A stretch of DNA of 63,321 nucleotides from RGIG2206 sp045648425 (GCA_045648425.1 JAZRNV010000025.1:1-63321); one strand, 5' to 3'. Shown: positions 52,365-62,022, counted from the first letter of the stretch. The notes: generated from the letters alone by a model not told the origin. Made by a program: numbers and translations.

Positions 52365-55300
52365 TTATTCTTCGTCATCGGTGTAGGAATCGGTGTAATC
52401 GTCATCCTCTGATTCATCAATAACGGGGTTGCCCTCGTTATCTTCAATGGTAAAGCCGGTGTAATCGCCTTCAAAATCGGTATCGGTGGCAATCACGGGT
52501 GCATCGGCAGGAACAAGACCCATATCATCGTCAGCAAAGGTTTGCTTAAGGTCAATCTCTTCGTTGTACTTATCAAGCACGCGAACGTCAAGACCGAGGG
52601 CCTGAAGCTCTTTGATAAGAACCTTAAAGGATTCGGGAATTCCCGGCTTGGGTACGTTTTGACCCTTTACGATGGCTTCGTAGGTATCTACACGACCAAC
52701 AATATCGTCTGACTTGATGGTAAGAATTTCTTGCAGGGTGTAGGCGGCACCGTATGCCTCCAGAGCCCAAACTTCCATTTCACCAAAACGCTGACCGCCG
52801 AACTGTGCCTTACCGCCCAAGGGCTGCTGGGTAACCAGTGAGTAAGGTCCGGTTGAACGGGCGTGAATCTTATCATCAACAAGGTGATGGAGCTTGAGGT
52901 AATACATATAACCAACGGTTACGGGGTTGTCGAAGCGTTCGCCTGTGCGACCATCCTTAAGGAAGGTCTTACCGTCGATAACCTTAAGCTTATCCTGGAA
53001 TGCAAGCTCGGTAAGCTTGGCCATATCCTTAGCGGTTTCTTCGTCAAGACGGGCAATATCCTTTTTGCCGTCCTCACGAATGGTTTCTTCAACAAGAATC
53101 TTGCCGCCCAAGGGCTCCATAAACTTGCCGTTTTCTTTATTGAACATTACCTCACGGTAATATCCGCCCTGCTCGAACATTTCCATAATATCGCCTTCGT
53201 GGGCGCCGTCGAATACAGGAGTGCATACCTTCCAGCCAAGGTTCTTGGCGGCCATACCCAAGTGTACCTCAAGCACCTGACCGATGTTCATACGGGAAGG
53301 AACGCCGAGGGGGTTAAGCACGATATCGAGGGGTCTGCCATCGGGAAGGAAGGGCATATCCTCTTGAGGAAGAATGCGGGAAACAACGCCCTTGTTACCG
53401 TGACGTCCGGCCATTTTGTCACCAACAGAAATCTTGCGCTTCTGGGCGATATAGCAACGAACAACGGTATTTACACCGGGGTTGAGTTCACTTGAGTTTT
53501 CACGGGTAAAGACGTCAACATCAACGATGGTGCCGTACTCACCGTGGGGCACACGCAAAGAGGTGTCGCGCACCTCGCGGGCCTTTTCGCCAAAGATGGC
53601 GCGAAGCAAACGCTCTTCTGCGGTAAGCTCGGTTTCGCCCTTGGGGGTAACCTTACCAACAAGAATGTCTCCGGCACGAACCTCGGCACCGATGCGGATA
53701 ATACCGCGCTCGTCAAGGTCTTTAAGTGCATCTTCACCAACGTTGGGAATATCACGGGTGATATCCTCAGGTCCAAGCTTGGTGTCGCGTGCTTCGATTT
53801 CGTATTTTTCGATGTGAACAGAGGTGAACACGTCATCTCTTACCACTTTTTCGTTAAGAAGAACAGCGTCTTCGTAGTTGTAACCTTCCCAGGTCATGAA
53901 GCCGATAAGGGCGTTCTTACCCAGTGAGATTTCACCGTTGCAGGTGGCAGGGCCATCAGCGATAACCTCGCCGGCAATAACCTGCTGACCAACCTCAACG
54001 ATAGGACGCTGATTAAGGCAGGTGCCGTGGTTGGAGCGGAGGAACTTGATAAGCTTGTAGCTGTCAGTCTCGCCGCCGTCTACCTTGATTTCAATCTTAT
54101 CGGCAGAGGCAACAACAACCTCGCCTGCGCGTTTTGCCAACACAACAACGCCTGAGTCAACGGCTGCCTTATACTCCATACCGGTGGCAACAATGGGAGA
54201 CTCGGTCTTAAGAAGAGGCACGGCCTGCTTCTGCATGTTTGAGCCCATGAGTGCACGGTTGGTATCGTCATTTTCGAGGAAGGGAATCATTGCGGTTGCA
54301 ACCGAAACGGCCATCTTAGGCGATACGTCCATATAGCTTACCTGGTCGGGGGTAACCTCAAGGAACTCATCGCGGAAACGGGTGGTAACGGTCTTATTTA
54401 CAAAATAGCCATTCTCATCAAGGGGAGTATTGGCCTGTGCTACGATATAATCGTCTTCGGTATCGGCAGTCATATACTCAACCTTGTCGGTTACGAAGGG
54501 CACACCCTTATCGTCAAGCTCAACCTTGCGGAAGGGGGTCTCGATAAAGCCGTATGAGTTGATACGGGCATAGGTTGCAAGATAGGATATAAGGCCGATG
54601 TTGGGACCTTCGGGAGTCTCGATGGGGCACATACGGCCGTAGTGGCTGTAGTGAACGTCACGAACCTCGAATCCTGCACGGTCACGAGAAAGACCGCCGG
54701 GGCCCAAGGCAGACAAACGACGCTTGTGAGTAAGCTCTGACAAGGGGTTGGTCTGGTCCATAAACTGTGACAGCTGTGATGAGCCGAAGAACTCTTTGAT
54801 GGCGGCCACAACAGGACGGATGTTGATAAGACTTTGAGGAGTTACTGCATCAAGATCCTGCGCCTGCAAGGACATCTTCTCGCGGATAACGCGTTCCATA
54901 CGGGAGAAGCCGATGCGGAACTGGTTCTGCAGCAGCTCACCTACGCAACGGATGCGACGGTTGCCCAGGTGGTCAATATCATCGGTAACGCCAACCTCGT
55001 GATTGAGGCCGATGAAATAGTTGGTTGCGGCAAATATATCGTCAAGAGTGATGTTGTTGGGAATAAGCTCAGCAACGCGCTCAATAAGGGTGGCAACAAG
55101 GTCATCCTTATCGGTGGCAGCTTCAAGAATCTCGCACAAAACAGAGAAGCGAACGTTCTCGTTTACAACGTCCTTAACAGCGTCGTAAACATCGGCATCA
55201 ACAAACTTGCTGAGGTCAACCATACCGTTAGAGATAACCTTAACCTCGCTCTGTGAGCCGTCAATCTCGATAACCGAAAGGTATACCTGGCTTACGCCTG

Positions 55301-56291
55301 AGGCCTCAAAGCTTGCGGCCAGCTCTTTGCTTACGATAACGCCTGCTTCGGCCAAAAGCTCACCTGTAAGGGGTGCAACAACGGGACGTGCAAGCACCTT
55401 GCCCACTACACGTGCGCCCAAAGAAAGCTTCTTATTATATTTATAGCGGCCAACGCGTGACATATCGTAACGGTGGGGATCAAAGAAGAGGCCGTAGATA
55501 TAGCCCTTAGCGCCCTCAACGGTGAAGGGTTCACCGGGGCGGAGCTTTTTATAAACCTCAAGCAATGCATCCTCAACGTCTTTGGAGGTGTCTTTTTCAA
55601 AGGTATATTCAAGACGAATATCCTTGCCGAAAAGCTCTTCCATTTCTGCATTGGTCATTTGGGTATCGGTAAATACACCCAGTGAGCGAATAAAGGTGCT
55701 TACGGGTATTTTACGGTTTTTATCGATACGCACATAAAGAATGTCGTTTACATCGGTTTCATACTCAAGCCATGCACCGCGGTTGGGGATAACGGTTGCG
55801 CTGAACTTTTTGCTGCCCGATTTGTCGATTTCTACATCGTAATAGACGCCGGGAGAACGAACAAGCTGTGATACAACAACACGCTCGGCACCGTTGATAA
55901 CAAAGGTACCCGATTCGGTCATAAGGGGGAAATCTCCGATGAACACCTCGTTCTCTTTGATTTCGCCTGTTTCCTTATTTAAAAGGCGTGCGCGCACACG
56001 CATGGGAGAGGCATAGGTGGTATCACGCTCTTTGCACTCTTCAACCGTGTACTTGGGCTTGTCGTCAAGACGGTAGTCGATGAAGCTAAGCACAAGGTTA
56101 TCGGAATAGTCAGTAATTGCCGACATATCGGCAAAAACCTCTTTCAAGCCGTCACCAAGGAACCACTCGTAAGAGTTTTTCTGAATTTCGATAAGATTGG
56201 GCATATCCAAAACCTCGTTGATTTTGGAGAAGCTCATACGGACATTTTTGCCAAGATGGACAGGTTTGACTTTCACCATCGGCTTTATCAC
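52365..56291 (-). CDS. rpoB: DNA-directed RNA polymerase subunit beta
   Basis: 1308 residues with the full set of beta blocks. The rifampicin cluster reads GSSQLSQFMDQTNPLSELTHKRRLSALGPGG-type (split here: SSQLSQFMDQTN, THKRRLSA), that is wild-type-like Asp, His and Ser positions. Also GDKMAGRHGNKG and the C-terminal QRFGEMEVWALEAYGA. The C-terminus carries an acidic ~60-residue extension ending DDDYTDSYTDDEE. rplJ-rplL, the usual upstream neighbours, are absent; the gene has its own promoter and a ~165-base leader. Confidence 0.99.
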   Translation of the reverse strand: MIKPMVKVKPVHLGKNVRMSFSKINEVLDMPNLIEIQKNSYEWFLGDGLKEVFADMSAITDYSDNLVLSFIDYRLDDKPKYTVEECKERDTTYASPMRVRARLLNKETGEIKENEVFIGDFPLMTESGTFVINGAERVVVSQLVRSPGVYYDVEIDKSGSKKFSATVIPNRGAWLEYETDVNDILYVRIDKNRKIPVSTFIRSLGVFTDTQMTNAEMEELFGKDIRLEYTFEKDTSKDVEDALLEVYKKLRPGEPFTVEGAKGYIYGLFFDPHRYDMSRVGRYKYNKKLSLGARVVGKVLARPVVAPLTGELLAEAGVIVSKELAASFEASGVSQVYLSVIEIDGSQSEVKVISNGMVDLSKFVDADVYDAVKDVVNENVRFSVLCEILEAATDKDDLVATLIERVAELIPNNITLDDIFAATNYFIGLNHEVGVTDDIDHLGNRRIRCVGELLQNQFRIGFSRMERVIREKMSLQAQDLDAVTPQSLINIRPVVAAIKEFFGSSQLSQFMDQTNPLSELTHKRRLSALGPGGLSRDRAGFEVRDVHYSHYGRMCPIETPEGPNIGLISYLATYARINSYGFIETPFRKVELDDKGVPFVTDKVEYMTADTEDDYIVAQANTPLDENGYFVNKTVTTRFRDEFLEVTPDQVSYMDVSPKMAVSVATAMIPFLENDDTNRALMGSNMQKQAVPLLKTESPIVATGMEYKAAVDSGVVVLAKRAGEVVVASADKIEIKVDGGETDSYKLIKFLRSNHGTCLNQRPIVEVGQQVIAGEVIADGPATCNGEISLGKNALIGFMTWEGYNYEDAVLLNEKVVRDDVFTSVHIEKYEIEARDTKLGPEDITRDIPNVGEDALKDLDERGIIRIGAEVRAGDILVGKVTPKGETELTAEERLLRAIFGEKAREVRDTSLRVPHGEYGTIVDVDVFTRENSSELNPGVNTVVRCYIAQKRKISVGDKMAGRHGNKGVVSRILPQEDMPFLPDGRPLDIVLNPLGVPSRMNIGQVLEVHLGMAAKNLGWKVCTPVFDGAHEGDIMEMFEQGGYYREVMFNKENGKFMEPLGGKILVEETIREDGKKDIARLDEETAKDMAKLTELAFQDKLKVIDGKTFLKDGRTGERFDNPVTVGYMYYLKLHHLVDDKIHARSTGPYSLVTQQPLGGKAQFGGQRFGEMEVWALEAYGAAYTLQEILTIKSDDIVGRVDTYEAIVKGQNVPKPGIPESFKVLIKELQALGLDVRVLDKYNEEIDLKQTFADDDMGLVPADAPVIATDTDFEGDYTGFTIEDNEGNPVIDESEDDDYTDSYTDDEE

Positions 56292-56381
56292 TCCTTCATC
56301 TGATTAGGCTGCCTAAAAGGCGGTCTTTATACCTGCTGAAAGCAATAGTCACGGGGCCTGAATTTCGGATGAAACTTTTAC

Positions 56382-56410
56382 TTGACGAGGGTCACTTTAT
56401 TTGATATAAT
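56382..56410 (+). promoter_or_regulatory. Plus-strand promoter within the rpoB leader
   Basis: TTGACG, 17 bases, TATAAT. Would start RNA near 56417, reading antisense across the first part of the rpoB leader and then toward the gene at 56624. Confidence 0.7.
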
Positions 56411-56464
56411 AACCCTCAGTAAAGTTCACACGGGCACAGACACCCATTATTTATGCAGTATAAT

Positions 56465-56493
56465 ATTTTACTACCAATTTTTGCAAATGTCAA
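56465..56493 (-). promoter_or_regulatory. Promoter of rpoBC
   Basis: Minus strand TTGACA, 17 bases, TAAAAT, about 174 bases before the rpoB ATG. Confidence 0.7.
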
Positions 56494-56623
56494 GGGTTTT
56501 TTTGGCATTTGCAAATTTTTTATTTTGCCTAAAAATTTTACTTGCCCAACATTCGATTTTTTCTTGATTTTTCGACTCGCGTATGTATATATAATAATGT
56601 AGAAACCCTGCTTGGAGGTACTT

Positions 56624-58324
56624 ATGAAATACAAATTTTTATCGGTTTTATTAGCCGGTCTTTTATCGGTGTGCACCCTTTCGAGCTGCACTGCCCCTGC
56701 TGACGAAAGCGGCAAGTCATCCGGCGCAACCTCATCATCTGCCGCAAGCGTAAACAAAACCGGCGGCACCCTCACTCCGTCGGGTAAGGATGATACCACC
56801 GCTATTCAAAAGGCCATATCTGCCCTTAAGTCGGGTGAGATTTTGAAGCTGGAAAAAGGCACCTATTACCTGACCAAAACCCTTGAGATTTCAAAAAAGA
56901 AAAATATTAAAATCGAGGGTGATAACGTTATCTTTGTCAAGACCGGTCTTGACACGTCAACCGTTTCTGCCAAAAATTGCTCTGTTTTGAATATACTTGA
57001 ATCCCAAAACGTAACCGTTTGCGGCATAACCGTTAAGTATGACGCCTTGACCTCTCTTTCAGGCGAGATAGTGTCAACCCTGGTTGACGGCGGCGCAATA
57101 TACATCAAGCCCTATGACAGCTTTAAGCCCACAGGCAAAGAGGTTTACGGTGCCATCAACGTCTTTGACGAAAACGGCTTTCCCACCGAGCTTGAAAAAT
57201 ATAACGAGGCGGGCTTTAGTCAAAAGTTGATGGCTGACGGAACCGTGTGCATAATGGGCTTAAGCATGAATGAGGTGCAGGCCTTGAGCGTAGGCACCCG
57301 TGTGGGACTCAGAGCATCTATGATGAGTGACGGCGTGTTTCAGATTATGAACAGCTCTGACCTGGTTTTTGAAAATGTTAAGGTGTGCAACGCATTTTCA
57401 GGCGTTTTCTTTACCACCGGCAGAACCTTTAATCTGACTCTACGCAAGATTGATATTTCATCTGACAATCCCCAGTCATACTTTTCTTCCAATGCTGACG
57501 GTGTTCACATCGGTGCTATCGGCGGTCAGCTTATAATCGAGGACTGCAATTTTGAAGAGTTGGGCGACGACTGTGTAAACGTTCATGGTATGGCCTACTC
57601 GGTAACCAACCTTAACGGCAACTCACTGACCGCTTATATGGAAAGGTATAACACCAACATTCTTAACGAATGGGCCGCTAAGGGTGATGAAATCGAGTTT
57701 TATGATAAATCCACCTTTAAGCTGCTTGGCACTGCCAAGGTTAAAAAGGTTAATTCACATTCGGGCAAAATGACCTTTGACAAGCTGCCCAAGGGTGTAA
57801 CCAACGGCACCGTTATGTCCAACAAAACCATGCACCCCTCAGTTGAGATCACCAACTGCACCGTAAGATCAAATCGTGCCCGTGCATTTTTGCTTCAAAC
57901 CGAAAATGCCGTAGTTAAAAACTGCACCATTGAGGGCACCCGTTTGGCCGCCGTGCTTATCGCCCCCGACATCAAATATTGGGGCGAGGTATCACCCGGC
58001 AAAAACATTACTCTCATCGGTAACACCTTTAAAAACTGCGGCAAGCTGGCAGGGTCTGCCATAATCACCCACGCCTCTCACGATATGGATTCCAACTATC
58101 CCGCCGACGTTAATCGCAATTTGACGGTTCAAAGCAACACCTTCCTTAATTGCCCCTCTGCCATTAAGGCAACCTCGCTAAAAGGTCTGAACTTCAGCAA
58201 CAACACTCTGACGGGTATGGGCGGCGACGGCATCTATTATGCCGTTATCACTACCCGCTGTGAAGACGTTAATATTGGCAAAAACAACATTACCGACAAC
58301 TCGGTGAAACTCTATTTAAATTGA
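56624..58324 (+). CDS. Secreted parallel beta-helix lipoprotein, GH110/GH28-like
   Basis: 566 residues. Lipoprotein signal with lipobox LSSC (Cys22), a Ser/Ala-rich linker to about residue 45, then a right-handed beta-helix. Features shared with GH28/GH110-type glycosidases: NADGVHIG (D292) and GDDCVNVHG (D315, D316), which are candidate catalytic acids, and the later repeated coil NRARAFLLQTENAVVKNCTIEG and AAVLIAPDIKYWGE, which recalls GH110 alpha-galactosidases. The substrate is not known. ATG 56624 is 5 bases after GGAGG. Monocistronic, divergent from rpoB. Confidence 0.75.
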   Translation: MKYKFLSVLLAGLLSVCTLSSCTAPADESGKSSGATSSSAASVNKTGGTLTPSGKDDTTAIQKAISALKSGEILKLEKGTYYLTKTLEISKKKNIKIEGDNVIFVKTGLDTSTVSAKNCSVLNILESQNVTVCGITVKYDALTSLSGEIVSTLVDGGAIYIKPYDSFKPTGKEVYGAINVFDENGFPTELEKYNEAGFSQKLMADGTVCIMGLSMNEVQALSVGTRVGLRASMMSDGVFQIMNSSDLVFENVKVCNAFSGVFFTTGRTFNLTLRKIDISSDNPQSYFSSNADGVHIGAIGGQLIIEDCNFEELGDDCVNVHGMAYSVTNLNGNSLTAYMERYNTNILNEWAAKGDEIEFYDKSTFKLLGTAKVKKVNSHSGKMTFDKLPKGVTNGTVMSNKTMHPSVEITNCTVRSNRARAFLLQTENAVVKNCTIEGTRLAAVLIAPDIKYWGEVSPGKNITLIGNTFKNCGKLAGSAIITHASHDMDSNYPADVNRNLTVQSNTFLNCPSAIKATSLKGLNFSNNTLTGMGGDGIYYAVITTRCEDVNIGKNNITDNSVKLYLN

Positions 58325-58343
58325 TTTTAAAGAAAATTAAAGC

Positions 58344-58376
58344 AAAAACCTTTGTTCTGACAGGCAAAGGTTTTTT
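58344..58376 (+). terminator. Terminator after the beta-helix gene
   Basis: 11-bp stem AAAAACCTTTG / CAAAGGTTTTT with a 9-base loop and T run. Confidence 0.85.
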
Positions 58377-58421
58377 GTTATTATTGGCAAAAATTCTTCA
58401 ATTTTTTCTACAATCAAGCGA

Positions 58422-58450
58422 TTGACATAACAACATAAAGTTATTATAAT
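58422..58450 (+). promoter_or_regulatory. Consensus promoter of the glucosaminidase-cohesin operon
   Basis: TTGACA, 17 bases, TATAAT, 51 bases before the GTG start at 58502. Confidence 0.88.
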
Positions 58451-58501
58451 GATAATTAGTTACAATTTTGTAAGAATTTTAAAAGAGAGGATGTGTGCAG
58501 A

Positions 58502-60493
58502 GTGCGTCTGTTTAACAAAGCCCTGTCGGTTTTAATAAGCTTAGTCATTGCCATTGCTGTTTTTGTTGTGCCCTCTGCCTCATCGGCTTTTGCTACAAAT
58601 ACAGACACCGTTGTGACGGGCACGGTCATCACGCAAGATGACCCCCTCACCCTGCGTGATGCGCCAAGCGGCAAAAAAATAGGCGAACTGCCCAGAGGTG
58701 CAACTATTATCATTCTTGACAGCACCAATGCAGATTGGTACAAGGTAAGCTATAACGGCAATGTAGGATACGCTTCAGCCCAATACATAAGAATTAATGT
58801 TCCTGCGCCCGAATACACCCCCGATATGGATTTTGAGCAGTATCTTAACGAGCAAAAATTTCCCGAAAGCTACAAAGACAGTTTGAGAACATTGCACGCC
58901 GCTCATCCCAACTGGGTGTTTGAATCCTTTGATCCTAACCTTGACTGGAACGCTTCGGTAAAGGCAGAAAGTCAACTCAGGCGCAGCTTGGTGCAAAAGC
59001 TGTCAAGCTACCCCGACGCTTATTTTTCTTATCAGCAGGGTGCCTACAACCCCGATACCGATACCCATGTCGTCTTTGACGGCAGCAACTGGGTGCAGGC
59101 CTCGGAGGAGCTGGTTGAATATTGTATGGACCCTCGCAACTATCTTACCGAGAGTTACATTTACGCCTTTTTAAGTCTTTCTTATTCTCAAGGCGAAACG
59201 GTAGAAAATGTTAACGGCATTTTGAAGGGCACCTTTATGGAGGGGGCCTATCCCGCCGAATTTGACGAGCACGCCACCTATGCCGATGCATTTTTGGCCG
59301 CCGCAAAAATTTCAGGTGTCAGCGCCTACCATCTGGCAAGCCGATGCCGTCAAGAGCAGGGCGTCAACGGCTCGGCTCTTTCACGGGGTGATGTTTCCGG
59401 CTATGTGGGATATTATAACTTTTTTAACATAAACGCCTATAACAACGGCAGTATTTCTAACATTACAATGGGTGCCATTCACGCTAAAAGCAAGGGCTGG
59501 GACACCCCTTACAAATCTATTTTGGGCGGCGCCCAATTTCTTGCCGAGGGTTATATCGGTGTTGGGCAAGACACCCTTTATCTGCAAAAGTTTGACCTCA
59601 TTGCCAAGGGTGGCTATTACAATCACCAGTATATGACCAACATTCAGGTGGCCTTCAGTGAGGCCTCCACTCTCAAAAAAGCCATCACTCAGGAAATGAT
59701 GAACAGTAACCTTGTTTTCAAGATTCCCGTTTATCGAAATATGCCCGAAAGCGTCTGCCCCAAGCCCACGGGCAAAGGAGCCAACAACTACCTTTTGTCA
59801 AGCTTATCGGTTGAGGGGCATAACCTCTCGCCTGCCTTCTCGGCCTATACCTATGAATATGAGCTGGTTGTGGAAAGCGATGTAGAAAAGGTAGAAGTAA
59901 AGGCAAAGACAGCCGATGTGGCCGCTTCTGTGACGGGCACGGGCTCCTTTTCGCTTAACTACGGTGACAACACCGTAAGCGTAACCGTTACCGCCCAATC
60001 GGGCACCAAGCGCACCTACACCATAATCATCAGCCGACAGCAGCCCGCCGATCCGGGCACAACACCTCCCACCCCTGTTATTTCAGGCACCAATTACACC
60101 GTCGGCACCTATATTACAGGCATTGCGCCCGAAACGGCAGTTGCCGATTTTATTGCCAAGCTGGGTGTTGAAAACGGCTCGGTTGAGATCAGAGACAGCC
60201 AAGGCACATCCCGCATCGAGGGTCATATTTGCTCGGGCGACCAGGTTATCATTTATAAGACCGACGGAACCGAATATCTGAGCTATAATACAGTCGTTTA
60301 CGGTGACATCAACGGCGACGGCAAAATCACTACCGTTGACCTCTTTATGGGTCAAAGGCAGGTGCTTGGCTCCTATACCCTTACGGACGCCCGCCTTGAA
60401 GCCGCCGATATTAACAAAGACGGCAAGATTTCTACCGTTGACCTCTTTATGGGTCAAAAACATATTTTAGGCACCTATACCATTCAACAATAA
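58502..60493 (+). CDS. Secreted beta-N-acetylglucosaminidase with SH3b, cadherin-like and dockerin domains
   Basis: 663 residues. Order: signal peptide (1-32), SH3b wall-binding domain (~38-98: TLRDAPSGKKIGELPRG), glucosaminidase (~110-390) with catalytic Glu285 in SRCRQEQGV and the YYNFFNINAYNNG loop as in LytD/GH73-type enzymes, a cadherin-like beta-sandwich (~427-512), a strand-rich linker domain (~530-598), and a C-terminal type I dockerin (601-660). The two dockerin repeats, GDINGDGKITTVD and ADINKDGKISTVD, have complete Ca-binding Asp/Asn positions. It should cut the glycan of peptidoglycan. GTG 58502 lies 11 bases after GAGAGG. The cohesin gene follows 12 bases later. Confidence 0.9.
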   Translation: MRLFNKALSVLISLVIAIAVFVVPSASSAFATNTDTVVTGTVITQDDPLTLRDAPSGKKIGELPRGATIIILDSTNADWYKVSYNGNVGYASAQYIRINVPAPEYTPDMDFEQYLNEQKFPESYKDSLRTLHAAHPNWVFESFDPNLDWNASVKAESQLRRSLVQKLSSYPDAYFSYQQGAYNPDTDTHVVFDGSNWVQASEELVEYCMDPRNYLTESYIYAFLSLSYSQGETVENVNGILKGTFMEGAYPAEFDEHATYADAFLAAAKISGVSAYHLASRCRQEQGVNGSALSRGDVSGYVGYYNFFNINAYNNGSISNITMGAIHAKSKGWDTPYKSILGGAQFLAEGYIGVGQDTLYLQKFDLIAKGGYYNHQYMTNIQVAFSEASTLKKAITQEMMNSNLVFKIPVYRNMPESVCPKPTGKGANNYLLSSLSVEGHNLSPAFSAYTYEYELVVESDVEKVEVKAKTADVAASVTGTGSFSLNYGDNTVSVTVTAQSGTKRTYTIIISRQQPADPGTTPPTPVISGTNYTVGTYITGIAPETAVADFIAKLGVENGSVEIRDSQGTSRIEGHICSGDQVIIYKTDGTEYLSYNTVVYGDINGDGKITTVDLFMGQRQVLGSYTLTDARLEAADINKDGKISTVDLFMGQKHILGTYTIQQ

Positions 60494-60505
60494 GGCGGTG
60501 AAGTT

Positions 60506-61975
60506 ATGAAAAGAATTATTTCGTTTATCATATCAATTATCATTTTGACAAGTGTTTGCGTCTTTTCTGCCTCGGCAGCATCGGCCAATGCCGCACTGTC
60601 TGCCAGTTCAACCACCGTTAAGCCGGGTGCTCAATTCACTTTGACAGTCAGAGTTTCCTCATCAACCAAGATGGGCAGTGTTGAAGGCAAGCTGAGCTAC
60701 AACTCAAATATTGTTGAATTCATTTCGGGCAGCGGTACAAACGGCGCAGGAGGACTTCTTGTACTGTCTCAGTGGGATTCAACGGGCAACGGTGTCAACG
60801 AATTTAAATTTGTTATCACCTTCAAGGCCAAGGCAGAGGGTTCCTCCAACTTCAGCTTTACCACCACCGAAATAAGCGATGTAAACTTTGGCAGCATAAC
60901 CAATACCGGGGCATCCGCCACTGTATCGGTTCAAAAGGAAAAACCACTGTCAACCAACAACTATCTTAAATCTCTTAAGCTTTCAAGCGGCACCCTCTCC
61001 CCTGTTTTTTCAAAAAGCGTGCTTAACTACACCGTCAAGGTGCCCAACTCAACCGAAAAAATGCTGCTTACCCCCACCGTTGAGGACAGCACCGCAACCA
61101 CAAAGGTAACGGGCAGCTCGACCCTCAAGGTCGGCAACAACACCCGAAAGGTAACGGTAACCGCTCAAAACGGGAGCACACGCACCTATACCATCACAAT
61201 CATAAGAGCAGCCGCTGACGGAAGCACGGTATCTAACCCCTCTTCACAACCGCCTGTAAGCAGCGAACCGCCATCAGCCGACGTTATTTACATTGACGGT
61301 GTTGAGATGGAGGTTGTTGAGCAGCTATCCCCATCAGTTATCCCTCAGGGCTTTGTGGCATCGGTCACCAAGCTTGGCGAAAAAGAGGTAATGTCAATTA
61401 TCAACGAGGCCGAAAACGTTACGATGATATATCTGAAAGACCCTCAGGGTAAAACGGCCTTTTACATTTATAACAGCACCGATATTTCTTATTATCTCTA
61501 TCAGCCCATAACCGTTTTGGGGCAAAACTATTTCTTGATGCCCATGCCCTCAACCACCCGTGCGCCTCAGGGCTTTGAGCCCACCACCGTCACCATTGGT
61601 GAAGGCAGCTATGAAGGTTGGCAGAACAGCTCATTCAGTGACTTTTATCTGCTTTATTTATGTAATGCAAAGGGCGAAACCACCCTCTATTGCTATGATA
61701 AAGAGGATGGCACTCTGCAAAGATATATGGGTGCGCTTCCCTCGGGCAACAGCCAAAGCAATCAGTCCACCGGCAAGCCCGTTATCGAAACGAAAGATTC
61801 TTTGTTCGGTCAGTACGGCTTAATAGTAATAATCCCCCTGACAGCCGCCTTTATTGCGGTTACCGTCGTTTTGATTGTCTGCCTGGCAACCAAAGGCAAA
61901 AAAGTGAAAAAGGCAGCCCCTCCGACCGCTGAAGATTCCTCTGCCGCATTTAATGACGATTTTATTTTGAAATAA
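60506..61975 (+). CDS. Membrane-anchored cohesin-domain protein
   Basis: 489 residues. Signal peptide (1-28); cohesin-like domain (~28-142) with ALSASSTTVKPGAQFTLTVR, MGSVEGKLSYNSNIVEFISG and NEFKFVITFKAKAEGSSNF, the strand order of type I cohesins; cadherin-like beta-sandwich (~150-234) similar to that of the upstream enzyme; Ser/Pro linker; an unassigned domain (~258-410); a transmembrane helix (~437-462) and a short basic then acidic cytoplasmic tail. The single cohesin makes it a possible membrane anchor for dockerin enzymes. AAGGCGGTGAAG precedes the ATG. Binding to the neighbouring dockerin is inferred. Confidence 0.82.
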   Translation: MKRIISFIISIIILTSVCVFSASAASANAALSASSTTVKPGAQFTLTVRVSSSTKMGSVEGKLSYNSNIVEFISGSGTNGAGGLLVLSQWDSTGNGVNEFKFVITFKAKAEGSSNFSFTTTEISDVNFGSITNTGASATVSVQKEKPLSTNNYLKSLKLSSGTLSPVFSKSVLNYTVKVPNSTEKMLLTPTVEDSTATTKVTGSSTLKVGNNTRKVTVTAQNGSTRTYTITIIRAAADGSTVSNPSSQPPVSSEPPSADVIYIDGVEMEVVEQLSPSVIPQGFVASVTKLGEKEVMSIINEAENVTMIYLKDPQGKTAFYIYNSTDISYYLYQPITVLGQNYFLMPMPSTTRAPQGFEPTTVTIGEGSYEGWQNSSFSDFYLLYLCNAKGETTLYCYDKEDGTLQRYMGALPSGNSQSNQSTGKPVIETKDSLFGQYGLIVIIPLTAAFIAVTVVLIVCLATKGKKVKKAAPPTAEDSSAAFNDDFILK

Positions 61976-61980
61976 CAGTA

Positions 61981-62019
61981 AAAAAACAAGGTTCAAGCCA
62001 AGCTTGAACCTTGTTTTTT
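61981..62019. terminator. Strong bidirectional terminator
   Basis: 17-bp perfect stem (arms 61981-61997 and 62003-62019, core CAAGGTTCAAG) with a 5-base loop, between convergent cohesin and DUF378 genes. Confidence 0.93.
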
Positions 62020-62022
62020 GCT

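Larger units (their letters stand above)
56292..56623. other. 332-base divergent region between rpoB and the beta-helix lipoprotein gene
   Basis: No gene. It holds an rpoB promoter (56465-56493, minus) and a near-consensus promoter facing the other way (56382-56410, plus), so the predicted transcripts overlap by about 40 bases. GAGGGT / ACCCTC (56387-56392, 56412-56417) flank the plus -10. A further AT-rich plus-strand candidate (TATATA near 56585) lies closer to the lipoprotein gene. Confidence 0.6.
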
